Shown: positions 16,913-22,894, counted from the first letter of the stretch. The stretch is DNA of 64,000 nucleotides from DTYU01 sp040756575 (GCA_040756575.1 JBFLYP010000010.1:1-64000); one strand, 5' to 3'. The notes: generated by a model from the sequence alone, not told the origin. Numbers and translations: made by a program.

Positions 16913-17940
16913 TAATAAGCACCTCCTTTAGGACTGAGACGAACGTTCAATGCGTCCAGCACGTTCCGAATATCGTTGCATAACGTATAATCATCAGACC
17001 CGGCAAAAAGCAAACCTACTGCATTGCCGTTTTCATCTAAAACAAGCGCGCCGCTGTCACCACCCCTGCTCATTTGGGAAGTCATGAACTGGTCTTCGAA
17101 AACAGCCTGTCTTTCTTCGCCGACGTCAACCGTAGTAGTGACATCGGTATACTTGATAACGCCGGAGGTCAGGCCGCTGGTGCGGCCGCATTTCTTCACT
17201 TCCAGTCCCGGTTTGCACTCGGCGATCCCTTTAATGGCACCTATCTCCAGGATTTCGTTCTTGATAAGGTCGTCTTCCACCGGTTTCGCCACAGCACAAT
17301 CCACCTTGTTCGCGGTTTCCTGCAGACGGTAAAGCCGCATCCTGTACTGCGGGTAGTAAACCCTCAGGAGAGTGTTTACGTAATACTCTGCTCCGGCAGC
17401 CACCGGACAGGTGGCCTGTATAGCCCCGTACCTCATAGGAATAAAACGTTCAAGGATGGCGATCGTATCACGTCCCAACTCACCACCGTCAAAGGGCGCC
17501 GGCTGCAGGATGGGGTCACCAGGCCTGCAGCGCCTGTCTCTCCCATTGGAGGCGTTAGCCAGGATGTGATTGTTGGAGAGGATTAACGGTTTATCGGTTT
17601 TACTGTCGTAAACCACCGCGCCGAAGGTTCCGGCGGTTATAAGATAGTGCCCGATACTCAGGCCCGGTTGTGCCGGACGCTGGCGGCCGGTGAATTTGCC
17701 GAGCAGGCGGAAGCGCCCGGTTTCAACAACGTCGGTTTTTACATCGCCGATGGTTTTGGGAACCATGGTTGCGCGTGTCAGATAGCCAGGCGGCAGCTTT
17801 TTTTCAACGAAAACGACGATAGCGGTCTGATCCGTTTCCGAACCCCGCACCATCTTTTTGCCTAATCCCACCCCTAACGCGTTGGGAATCGAAAGAAGCC
17901 TCTTCTTATACCGGTAAAGAGCTTGCTTCACTGCTTCCAC
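16912..17940 (-). CDS. Trypsin-like serine protease (S1/chymotrypsin fold)
   Basis: A 342-residue protein without an obvious signal peptide. The catalytic triad can be placed: His in 'ILSNNHILANASN' (~residue 125), Asp in 'KVDCAVAKPV' (~215) and Ser in 'SRGGDSGALVLDE' (~295). An N-terminal region of about 85 residues ('LGVGLGKKMVRG', 'AIVVFVEKKLP') precedes the fold, as in a group of bacterial nascent-polypeptide-associated-like S1 proteins. Lack of export signals and the setting between yabG and small spore-type peptides suggest an intracellular sporulation role. The promoter-like element at 18008-18039 lies about 70 bases upstream. Confidence 0.82.
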   Translation of the reverse strand: MEAVKQALYRYKKRLLSIPNALGVGLGKKMVRGSETDQTAIVVFVEKKLPPGYLTRATMVPKTIGDVKTDVVETGRFRLLGKFTGRQRPAQPGLSIGHYLITAGTFGAVVYDSKTDKPLILSNNHILANASNGRDRRCRPGDPILQPAPFDGGELGRDTIAILERFIPMRYGAIQATCPVAAGAEYYVNTLLRVYYPQYRMRLYRLQETANKVDCAVAKPVEDDLIKNEILEIGAIKGIAECKPGLEVKKCGRTSGLTSGVIKYTDVTTTVDVGEERQAVFEDQFMTSQMSRGGDSGALVLDENGNAVGLLFAGSDDYTLCNDIRNVLDALNVRLSPKGGAY

Positions 17941-18007
17941 CTGGAACCATCCTTTCTTTAAAAAAACGGGATTTGCTTATCGGCCCTTTGTTCGGGTCCT
18001 TGGTAGG

Positions 18008-18039
18008 TAATATATTCCTCGTGGTGAAAAAGTGTGAAA
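18008..18039 (-). promoter_or_regulatory. Sporulation-type promoter element, site 1 (protease operon)
   Basis: On the minus strand it reads TTTCACAC (18039-18032), 15 bases, AATATATTA (18016-18008). It is the first of five copies of the same element in this block (others at 20476, 21387, 22099 and 22469), each in front of a minus-strand gene. The -10 resembles the sigma-K consensus CATANNNTA with A for C, and the AC-rich -35 also fits sigma-K. The sigma factor is inferred, not shown. Confidence 0.6.
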
Positions 18040-18054
18040 CCGGCGGTTCCGGAA

Positions 18055-18086
18055 AGTAGCCGTTTTCTTTATGCTTGAATATATTG
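18055..18086 (+). promoter_or_regulatory. Candidate plus-strand promoter of the 18.3-kb operon
   Basis: GTAGCCG and, 14 bases on, GAATATATTG (18077-18086) lie back-to-back with site 1. The same arrangement, GTAGCGA...GAATATATTG, occurs at 22528-22557 in front of the paralogous operon. The shared -10 makes both likely promoters of one regulon. Confidence 0.4.
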
Positions 18087-18141
18087 GGCTAAGTAATTTG
18101 AAGGAAGGTTCCCATACCGCTATCAAGCGGGACTACGAAGG

Positions 18142-18254
18142 ATGAAAATGGGGCGAATAGACCTGTAAGCTGGTTACTTAGATGCAGCAGAGTAACATAA
18201 ACGGAACGCGGCTCATCACCGCGCCCTACGGAATACGGAAGAAGAACGCATTTT
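18142..18254 (-). repeat. Dispersed intergenic repeat, copy 1 (inverted)
   Basis: Read on the minus strand it contains GCGTTCTTCTTCCGT, a GGGCGCGGTGATGA block, GTTTATGTTAC, and AACCAGCTTACAGGTCTATT followed by CGCCCCATTTTCAT. The same blocks in the same order occur at 27013-27218, and a shortened form at 19630-19703. It lies between the 18.08-kb promoter and the first gene, so it may be transcribed in the leader. Confidence 0.7.
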
Positions 18255-18316
18255 CAAAGGAGGTTCCCAATCAGATGTCTTAATCCGATTATGAAATGGT
18301 TAAGGAGGGCTTCGAG

Positions 18317-18838
18317 ATGGAAAACGTGGGGAGAAACGGGCGGCAGGATATGAGGCAAGTATTAAGGGATTTGTTGGATTTCCAAAAGCAAAGCAGTGCG
18401 GACGGTGATCAACTCTTATTGCTTTTAAGCCTCGTTAATGTCTTCGGTGTTATTGACCTGCTTGGGAAGAAACACGGTATGGGGGAGGGACAATCTTTGG
18501 ATCGGCTGGTGGATTTGGTGAAAACTTTTGCAACAACCATGACGGGTCAAAACACCTCAGAAGAAGCCGGTACGGGGCTGCGTGCGATTCCGGGAGGCAA
18601 AGCCCTCTCCGGTTTTTTTGGAAAGGAAGGCATGAAGAGCCTGATGGAACTTGTGAATAACAGGGAGTTCATCGAGTCGGTTCTGCCGTCGGTTATGAGG
18701 AACCTCTGTAGCGCCCCGCCGGTGAAAGATTTTTCGGATAATGAAAAGGAAACACCGGCGGTTCGCAAGGGGCGCGAGGTGATTCGCTGGGATTTCGGAC
18801 GAAGTGATTCAAGCCAGGGTAGGGACGACGCCGGATAA
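18317..18838 (+). CDS. Hypothetical sporulation-block protein, paralogue of the 22.9-kb gene
   Basis: A 173-residue protein from ATG 18317, preceded by AAGGAGGG with a six-base spacer (a further in-frame ATG at 18296 lacks such a site). A hydrophobic central segment 'LLLLLSLVNVFGVIDLLGKK' at about residues 32-51 and the end 'GREVIRWDFGR' are shared with the protein encoded at 22895-23419, so the two are paralogues. No signal peptide and no known domain. First gene of a three-gene operon with a 42-aa membrane peptide and a 102-aa protein. Function unknown. Confidence 0.75.
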   Translation: MENVGRNGRQDMRQVLRDLLDFQKQSSADGDQLLLLLSLVNVFGVIDLLGKKHGMGEGQSLDRLVDLVKTFATTMTGQNTSEEAGTGLRAIPGGKALSGFFGKEGMKSLMELVNNREFIESVLPSVMRNLCSAPPVKDFSDNEKETPAVRKGREVIRWDFGRSDSSQGRDDAG

Positions 18839-18910
18839 TGCGAGGAGGTCCACAAACCAACCGCGCAACGTATTATGTGGGTAACCAATGATCATAAAGG
18901 TGTGGTTCTT

Positions 18911-19039
18911 ATGCCGGAATTGGAAGATGTACAGCACGATCTTTTACTGATCATTTTTACAGCCCTCGCTATCCTTTTGGCTACCGGTCTTGCGGGACCG
19001 CGGGCGGTTGCTCCAGGACCGTCGATAGTGATTCCGTAG
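18911..19039 (+). CDS. Small single-helix membrane peptide, 42 aa
   Basis: ATG 18911 has AAAGGTG upstream (eight-base spacer) and the frame ends at TAG 19037. The product begins with an acidic stretch, 'MPELEDVQHD', followed by one transmembrane helix, 'LLLIIFTALAILLATGLAG', and a short Pro-rich tail. It lies 72 bases after the 173-aa gene and 30 before the next, consistent with one operon. No family recognised. Confidence 0.55.
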   Translation: MPELEDVQHDLLLIIFTALAILLATGLAGPRAVAPGPSIVIP

Positions 19040-19069
19040 CATTTGGCCTTTTTAAGGGGGAATCCCTGT

Positions 19070-19378
19070 ATGTCGCCGGACCAGCTAAATGCTTTGGCAG
19101 CAAGGATATTGGAACAACTGGGGCAGGAAGGCGGCGGGGGCAAGGATGACGGTCCCGGGCAAAGAATAGTCCTAACACCGTCACAGGTATTATTACTGGC
19201 AGCAATTTTAGGAGGGGTAGTCGATGTAGAAGCTGTGCAGGTATTCAGTGATCAGCGGGTTCGGATTTGGTTAACCGGCACGCTGAGGCGGAGAACCATG
19301 ATCGACAAGTTCTTGGACAGCATCGGCGGCATGCGTTTTGATGAAGTGATACGGGCGTTTTTAGGTCACTTCGGTTAA
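19070..19378 (+). CDS. Hypothetical protein, 102 aa
   Basis: The start is ATG 19070 (AAGGGGG upstream); an in-frame TTG at 19043 is less likely. An N-terminal helix with a Gly-rich turn ('QEGGGGKDDGPG') leads to a hydrophobic segment, 'VLLLAAILGGVVDVEAVQVF', and a basic C-terminal helix 'RRRTMIDKFLDSIGG'. No recognised domain. Third gene of the operon starting at 18317; no further plus-strand gene follows until 22583. Confidence 0.6.
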   Translation: MSPDQLNALAARILEQLGQEGGGGKDDGPGQRIVLTPSQVLLLAAILGGVVDVEAVQVFSDQRVRIWLTGTLRRRTMIDKFLDSIGGMRFDEVIRAFLGHFG

Positions 19379-19562
19379 GAAGAGCGCCCAACAAAGTAAA
19401 GGCTTCCAACAATACCCGTTTATGACCGGGCGATGGGCTGTTAAACGCCGCGGCAACCTTCCGGAGGCGGCCTAAGAGACATCCGGGGTAAACCATGTCC
19501 CGGTATCGCCTTACAAATGTGCCCGGTTTTTTAACCTGAAGACGGTTGGGAGTGATAATCGC

Positions 19563-19602
19563 TTTAAAAGAGAGGGGGCCGTTAATGTCGGGACCCCCTC
19601 TC
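19563..19602 (-). terminator. Terminator of the small-peptide array
   Basis: GAGAGGGGG (19570-19578) pairs perfectly with CCCCCTCTC (19594-19602) around a 15-nt loop. On the minus strand it is followed by TTTTAAA, so it closes the minus-strand transcription unit that ends with the 36-aa peptide at 19813. It also separates it from the convergent plus-strand operon. Confidence 0.65.
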
Positions 19603-19629
19603 GCCTTCCCTATCAGTTTTGACTTCCGA

Positions 19630-19703
19630 GAATGCGTTCTTCTTCCGTGGGGCGCGGCGATGAATTTCAACCAGCTTCCAGGTCTGCTTGCCCCATTTTC
19701 ATT
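19630..19703 (+). repeat. Dispersed intergenic repeat, copy 2 (internally deleted)
   Basis: It carries GCGTTCTTCTTCCGTGGGGC followed by GCGGCGATGA, then AACCAGCTTCCAGGTCTGCT and GCCCCATTTTCATT. These are the two ends of the element seen complete at 27013-27218, with the middle missing. The remaining bases from 19379 to 19812 contain only this, the terminator at 19563 and short GC-rich stretches without a gene. Confidence 0.65.
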
Positions 19704-19812
19704 GTGCGGCTCGCCGCATGTGGCACTCTTCCCAATTTGCGAGTGCCCGCTTTTCGGGGTCTACCCGGCGCTGCCGTTCGCTAACGGAACGGAGCCCTGC
19801 CTCCGACAGTCC

Positions 19813-19923
19813 TTACCAGATGAACCAGAAGATGAAAAAGAAGAAAAGGAACGGAAGCAGCCAGATCCACCACATATGGGGTGGGGACGGCGACGGCTTC
19901 ATGAATCCTCCTTTTTGTACCAT
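19813..19923 (-). CDS. Tiny Trp/Phe-rich membrane peptide, 36 aa (E1)
   Basis: ATG at 19923 has a strong AAAGGAGG box seven bases upstream. A second in-frame ATG seven codons on has its own AAAGGAGG. The product has a short polar head with 'KPSPSPP', then one very hydrophobic helix 'MWWIWLLPFLFFFFIFWFIW' ending at TAA. A near-copy is encoded at 21618-21725, and conservation at protein level with silent differences argues that both are translated. It lies downstream of peptide A beyond a terminator-like hairpin. It resembles in size and layout the tiny membrane proteins found in spores; no family assigned. Confidence 0.65.
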   Translation of the reverse strand: MVQKGGFMKPSPSPPHMWWIWLLPFLFFFFIFWFIW

Positions 19924-19978
19924 GCGTTTTCCTCCTTTCTATAGAGGCGGATTCTCTTTTTTACCATGCGGAACAGGT

Positions 19979-20008
19979 TTTTAAAAGGGGCCATTTTACC
20001 ATGGCCCC
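19979..20008 (-). terminator. Intergenic hairpin between peptides A and E1, copy 1
   Basis: GGGGCCAT (19987-19994) and ATGGCCCC (20001-20008) form a perfect eight-base-pair stem, followed on the minus strand by TTTTAAAAACC. The identical hairpin recurs at 20544-20565 and 21792-21812. Between A and E1 it may act as a partial terminator setting their ratio. Confidence 0.6.
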
Positions 20009-20083
20009 TCGCTAACCGAATTTCAGACCGGCTGTTGCCGGCGGCCCAACGAATGGACGATTAACATGTCTTCCGGTTAAGGC

Positions 20084-20200
20084 TTACGGGAAGGGGAAAC
20101 CCCCGAAGCCCAGGAAGGTGAAGGCCAGGATGATGAGGATCACCACGAGGATCAGCGCCCAGGCGCCGGGCAGGAACTCCTGCGTTTTTGCTCCGTCCAT
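20084..20200 (-). CDS. Tiny single-helix membrane peptide, 38 aa (A)
   Basis: ATG 20200 is preceded by GGGAGGTG with an eight-base spacer; stop TAA at 20084. The order is head 'MDGAKTQEF', then 'LPGAWALILVVILIILAF' as the membrane helix, then a Gly/Phe/Pro tail 'GFGGFPFP'. Three close paralogues (B, C, D) lie within 2 kb. The helix and size recall the YjcZ/Tiny_TM_bacill sporulation peptides of Bacilli (ALIVVLFILLIIIG-like helix). That resemblance is inference. It is expressed from promoter site 2 through a 268-base leader. Confidence 0.72.
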   Translation of the reverse strand: MDGAKTQEFLPGAWALILVVILIILAFTFLGFGGFPFP

Positions 20201-20214
20201 GTTTAAAACACCTC

Positions 20215-20470
20215 CCTTCTTTCAGATTCACATCGCTTTGGTCAGGTTTAAACGTTCTCGAAGGGGAACCCGCACCGTTAAGAGCGTTCGAAGTTATCAG
20301 GATGACCGCAATATCGAGCGCGGGTGCCGGGTGAGCATTACTAAAACCTTCAACCGCCCGTTTCAACCTCCTCTCCTCGCTTCTATGGGTTTGTGCTGCT
20401 CAGTGGTTGTGCTATTCCGGTAAAATTTAGGTTACAGCACAGCACTGTTTGCCAGATACTTCCTTTTTTG
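20215..20470 (-). repeat. Leader region of peptide A, homologous to the leader of peptide C
   Basis: The stretch between promoter site 2 and peptide A aligns with that between site 3 and peptide C (21115-21380). Shared blocks include ACCCGGCACC, TTGCGGTCATC, CTCCCCTTC or its TTCCCCTTC form, and AACGTTTAAA. The alignment contains length differences of two bases that break every reading frame, so it looks like duplicated untranslated leader rather than a gene. A weak frame from a TTG after GAGGAGG at 20366 is not conserved in the copy. Confidence 0.5.
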
Positions 20471-20475
20471 TTAAG

Positions 20476-20507
20476 TATTATATTCCCGGGCGGCTCAATG
20501 TGTGAAA
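20476..20507 (-). promoter_or_regulatory. Sporulation-type promoter element, site 2 (peptides A and E1)
   Basis: On the minus strand: TTTCACAC (20507-20500), 15 bases, AATATAATA (20484-20476). Spacing and both boxes match sites 1, 3 and 4. Confidence 0.6.
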
Positions 20508-20543
20508 GGGATTCTCTTTTTAACCATGGGAACAGGTTTAAAA

Positions 20544-20565
20544 GGGGCCATTTTGCCATGGCCCC
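20544..20565 (-). terminator. Intergenic hairpin after peptide B, copy 2
   Basis: The same GGGGCCAT/ATGGCCCC stem as at 19987 (arms 20544-20551 and 20558-20565), followed on the minus strand by TTTTAAACC. Here it separates peptide B from promoter site 2. Confidence 0.6.
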
Positions 20566-20638
20566 TCGCTAACCGAATTTCAGACCGGCTGTTGCCGGCA
20601 ACCCAACGATCGACGATTAACGCACCTTCCGATAAGGC

Positions 20639-20758
20639 TTATATGAAGGGGATGCCCCCGAAGCCCAAGAAGGTGAAGCCTAACATGATCAGGATGACCA
20701 CTAAGATCAGCGCCCAGGCACCGGGCAAGAACTCTTGAATTTTTGCGTAATCAGCCAT
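20639..20758 (-). CDS. Tiny single-helix membrane peptide, 39 aa (B)
   Basis: ATG 20758 with GGAGG upstream; stop TAA at 20639. Head 'MADYAKIQEF', then the shared 'LPGAWALILVVILIMLGF' helix and 'GFGGIPFI' tail. It differs from A, C and D mainly in the head and is otherwise nearly identical, as expected of recent tandem duplicates under selection. It lies 226 bases downstream of C with the inverted-repeat element at 20838-20938 between them, and has no promoter element of its own. Confidence 0.72.
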   Translation of the reverse strand: MADYAKIQEFLPGAWALILVVILIMLGFTFLGFGGIPFI

Positions 20759-20837
20759 TTTTTAAGCCTCCTTCAAAAAATGTATCGGGTTCCGTTTATT
20801 AGGTTGCAGACAGGCCGTTTTAAACCTTTCGGTGTTG

Positions 20838-20938
20838 CCCGGCACTCAGCACTGAGCATTACGTACGGCGGGGGAGTTGGTTTCCGGTTAAGCGCCGGCC
20901 TTCCGGCCTGGTCAGTGCGCCATCTGCTGAGTGCCGGG
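20838..20938. repeat. 101-bp element with 14-bp terminal inverted repeats
   Basis: CCCGGCACTCAGCA (20838-20851) and TGCTGAGTGCCGGG (20925-20938) are perfect inverted repeats. The 73 bases between include the smaller palindromic CGCCGGCCTTCCGGC region (about 20893-20907). The size suits a miniature inverted-repeat element or a large RNA hairpin in the C-B intergenic transcript. No target-site duplication is obvious. Confidence 0.55.
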
Positions 20939-20983
20939 TGAATGGGCTACTCCCTTTGCATAAGACCTGTTCCGGTTTTTAGC

Positions 20984-21100
20984 TTATATGAAGGGGATGC
21001 CCCCGAAGCCCAAGAAGGTAAAGCCTAAAATGATAAGGATAACCACGAGAACCAGCGCCCAGGCGCCGGGCAGGAACTCCTGCGTTTTGGCTCCGTCCAT
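20984..21100 (-). CDS. Tiny single-helix membrane peptide, 38 aa (C)
   Basis: ATG 21100 is preceded by GGGAGGT; stop TAA at 20984. The head 'MDGAKTQEF' is identical to A, with helix 'LPGAWALVLVVILIILGF' and tail 'GFGGIPFI' as in B. It is expressed from promoter site 3 through a leader of about 285 bases homologous to that of A. Confidence 0.72.
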   Translation of the reverse strand: MDGAKTQEFLPGAWALVLVVILIILGFTFLGFGGIPFI

Positions 21101-21114
21101 TTTTCATACCTCCC

Positions 21115-21380
21115 TTTTCAGATTCAATCGCTTAGCCGGTTTTAAACGTTTCTTTGAAGGGGAGCCCCCGGCGGTAAAAGAGCGAGTCGACATTATGATG
21201 ACCGCAAAGTATCGGTGCGCAGGTGCCGGGTAAGCGTTGCTGGATCCCCTTCAGCCGCCGTTTTGCCCCCCTTTCGGTGCTGCTATCGGGTTTATACCAG
21301 TCAGCGTACTGTGATCTTGCGTAAATCCGGGTTGCAGCATTCTCCTTTATGCACCGTTTGCCCGGGTGCTGCCTTTTTCT
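21115..21380 (-). repeat. Leader region of peptide C, homologous to the leader of peptide A
   Basis: Second copy of the sequence at 20215-20470, diverged by substitutions and small indels. No conserved reading frame. The stretch 21419-21617, between promoter site 3 and peptide E2, shows no gene and no clear structure. Confidence 0.5.
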
Positions 21381-21386
21381 GTTAAG

Positions 21387-21418
21387 CATTATATTCCCAG
21401 GCAGCTCAATGTGTGAAA
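21387..21418 (-). promoter_or_regulatory. Sporulation-type promoter element, site 3 (peptides C and B)
   Basis: On the minus strand: TTTCACAC (21418-21411), 15 bases, AATATAATG (21395-21387). The 15-base spacer is also close to that of site 2 (ATTGAGC then GGG at the end), so this unit was duplicated as a block. Confidence 0.6.
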
Positions 21419-21617
21419 GAGACTGGCCTGCAGTCAACCCGGGTCACTGTCTCTTTAGCCTCAAATGTAGAATTTCTTGCTAAGGTTCCACTTTTCCGGT
21501 AGGGCTGCTGTATTCGTGAGTTGAGTGCGGGGCGGTCTCCTGCATTTTATGTTAGGACTGCCATGCACAGACAGAGCAAAGCCCGCTTCCGGAAAATCAG
21601 AGTTTTATAACGCTGTC

Positions 21618-21725
21618 TCAGATACACCGCCAGAAGATGAAAAAGAAAAAGAAGATCAGAAGCAGCCAGATCCACCACATACCGGGGGACGGCGACGGCT
21701 TCATGAATCCTCCTTTTTGCACCAT
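21618..21725 (-). CDS. Tiny Trp/Phe-rich membrane peptide, 35 aa (E2)
   Basis: Paralogue of E1: the first fourteen residues are identical, and the helix 'MWWIWLLLIFFFFFIFW' is followed by 'RCI' and TGA. ATG 21725 has AAAGGAGG; the internal ATG at codon 8 again has its own AAAGGAGG. It lies downstream of peptide D and hairpin copy 3, the same order as A-hairpin-E1. Confidence 0.65.
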   Translation of the reverse strand: MVQKGGFMKPSPSPGMWWIWLLLIFFFFFIFWRCI

Positions 21726-21786
21726 GCGAGTTCCTCCTTTCTTCTATAGAGGCGGATTCTCTTTTTAACCATGCGGAACAGGTTTT

Positions 21787-21812
21787 TAAAAGGGGCCATG
21801 GCAAATGGCCCC
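21787..21812 (-). terminator. Intergenic hairpin between peptides D and E2, copy 3
   Basis: GGGGCCAT (21792-21799) and ATGGCCCC (21805-21812) with a five-base loop, followed on the minus strand by TTTTAAAAACC. Third copy of the same hairpin, confirming that the peptide units were duplicated with their intergenic sequence. Confidence 0.6.
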
Positions 21813-21886
21813 TCGCTAACCGATTTCAGACCGGCTGTTGCCGGTGACCCAACGGATGGACGATTAACGCGCCTTCCGGTTGAGGC

Positions 21887-22003
21887 TTACGGGAAGGGGA
21901 TGCCCCCGAAGCCCAAGAAGGTGAAGCCTAACATGATCAGGATAACCACTAAGATCAGCGCCCAGGCGCCGGGCAAAAACTGCTGAACTTTCCCTTCAGT
22001 CAT
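21887..22003 (-). CDS. Tiny single-helix membrane peptide, 38 aa (D)
   Basis: ATG 22003 with AAAGGAGGT upstream; stop TAA at 21887. Head 'MTEGKVQQF', helix 'LPGAWALILVVILIMLGF', tail 'GFGGIPFP'. It has the shortest leader of the array (about 90 bases from promoter site 4). Confidence 0.72.
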   Translation of the reverse strand: MTEGKVQQFLPGAWALILVVILIMLGFTFLGFGGIPFP

Positions 22004-22098
22004 TCCTTTACCTCCTTTCCCTACTACATCGGGTTCCGGCTACGCCCCGACTTGGGAGCTCCCGCAGGCTTAGCCGGATGTTTCCTTTTTCTGCTAAG

Positions 22099-22130
22099 CA
22101 TTATATTCCTAGGACGCGAAACGTGTGAAA
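22099..22130 (-). promoter_or_regulatory. Sporulation-type promoter element, site 4 (peptides D and E2)
   Basis: On the minus strand: TTTCACAC (22130-22123), 15 bases, AATATAATG (22107-22099). It overlaps the 3' end of the upstream 98-aa frame. Confidence 0.6.
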
Positions 22131-22397
22131 AAGACTCAAGAGTAAAGTTAGTTTTAGCACCGAAAAAGCGTGTCCGGTACGGTAAACCCTCCTCCTGCTT
22201 GTTGCCGGAAACACTTCTTTGTACGCTTTGGCTGCACGTTTTTGCGGCATTCGGGCCCCTCCTTCCGGTTCCTCGTTGTCGCCACCTTCGCGTCCGGTTT
22301 TACCTTTGCCGAAAGACAACATTATCAGGACGGCGACAAGCACCAGTTGCCAGGCAAAGTTCAGGTTGATTTCCGGATCAGACGGGGTCTCCGGCAT
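22101..22397 (-). CDS. Small membrane protein, up to 98 aa
   Basis: ATG 22397 is preceded by GGAAAGGAG with a nine-base spacer. 'MPETPSDPEINLNFAWQ' leads into one membrane helix, 'LVLVAVLIMLSFGKGK', and a charged tail 'GREGGDNEEPEGG'. The last ~30 codons overlap promoter site 4 and look unlike coding sequence, so the functional product may be just the N-terminal helix with an unselected tail, or a frameshift may have removed an earlier stop. It is first in the array after promoter site 5. Confidence 0.5.
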   Translation of the reverse strand: MPETPSDPEINLNFAWQLVLVAVLIMLSFGKGKTGREGGDNEEPEGGARMPQKRAAKAYKEVFPATSRRRVYRTGHAFSVLKLTLLLSLFHTFRVLGI

Positions 22398-22468
22398 CAG
22401 GCCCAACTCCTTTCCTATTTGGTGAAGCTGTTTTATTTAAAGGAAGCATTTTCGGCGCTTTTTTGGAG

Positions 22469-22500
22469 TAATATATTCTACTTAGCTAAAATTGTGCTTG
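22469..22500 (-). promoter_or_regulatory. Sporulation-type promoter element, site 5
   Basis: On the minus strand: CAAGCACA (22500-22493), 15 bases, AATATATTA (22477-22469). The -10 equals that of site 1; the -35 keeps only the CAC core. It drives the 98-aa gene and lies back-to-back with a plus-strand promoter at 22528. Confidence 0.5.
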
Positions 22501-22526
22501 AAAGGAAAGCGGTTTTCGAAGAAGAT

Positions 22527-22557
22527 GTAGCGATCCTTTTCGTCTGCGAATATATTG
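22527..22557 (+). promoter_or_regulatory. Candidate plus-strand promoter of the EbfC-like operon
   Basis: GTAGCGA and, after 15 bases, GAATATATTG (22548-22557), matching the 18055-18086 element in both boxes. The transcription start would lie only some 15-20 bases before the ribosome site at 22567. Confidence 0.4.
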
Positions 22558-22582
22558 ATTAAACCAGAGGAGGTGATCATGT

Positions 22583-22876
22583 TTGTTTGACGTGGAAGGA
22601 ATGGGGAAACTGCTTGGAGAACTCGGCCGGGTTAAGGAGGGTTTGAAAAAGTTGCGGATCGATGTTTCCGAGGGGCCGGTGTCCTTGAGCTTAAACGGGC
22701 TCCAGGAGGTGGTCCGGGTTAAGGTGGATGCGCAGGGCGCGGCAAACGTCGCGAGGTTGGAAGCGTGGCTGGGCACGTGTTTTAACAAGGCAATAATCGC
22801 ATCCCGCCAGGCGGCCAAGGAGGAAATCGAAAGGCTAACCGGGTGGAGTATCCCTACGATCCCGGGGCTGATTTAG
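22583..22876 (+). CDS. YbaB/EbfC-like small protein
   Basis: A 97-residue protein with the layout of YbaB/EbfC nucleoid-associated proteins. An N-terminal helix is followed by strands 'GPVSLSLNGLQEVVRVKVD' and a long helix 'EAWLGTCFNKAIIASRQAAKEEIERLTG' that ends in 'IPTIPGLI', compared with 'ltgglniPgl' in the family. The start is TTG 22583, five bases after GGAGGTGAT. An ATG four bases earlier (22579) reads only ATG-TTT-GTT-TGA. It is the first gene of the operon with the 174-aa paralogue. A dedicated sporulation variant is possible; the housekeeping ybaB normally lies beside recR and dnaX, not here. Confidence 0.65.
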   Translation: MFDVEGMGKLLGELGRVKEGLKKLRIDVSEGPVSLSLNGLQEVVRVKVDAQGAANVARLEAWLGTCFNKAIIASRQAAKEEIERLTGWSIPTIPGLI

Positions 22877-22894
22877 TTTTGCGGAGGTGCAAAG

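Noticed and set aside
20061..20366. A 101-codon minus-strand frame in the leader of peptide A
   Set aside because: The homologous leader of peptide C carries a two-base length difference and stops that destroy the frame, so it is not conserved coding sequence.
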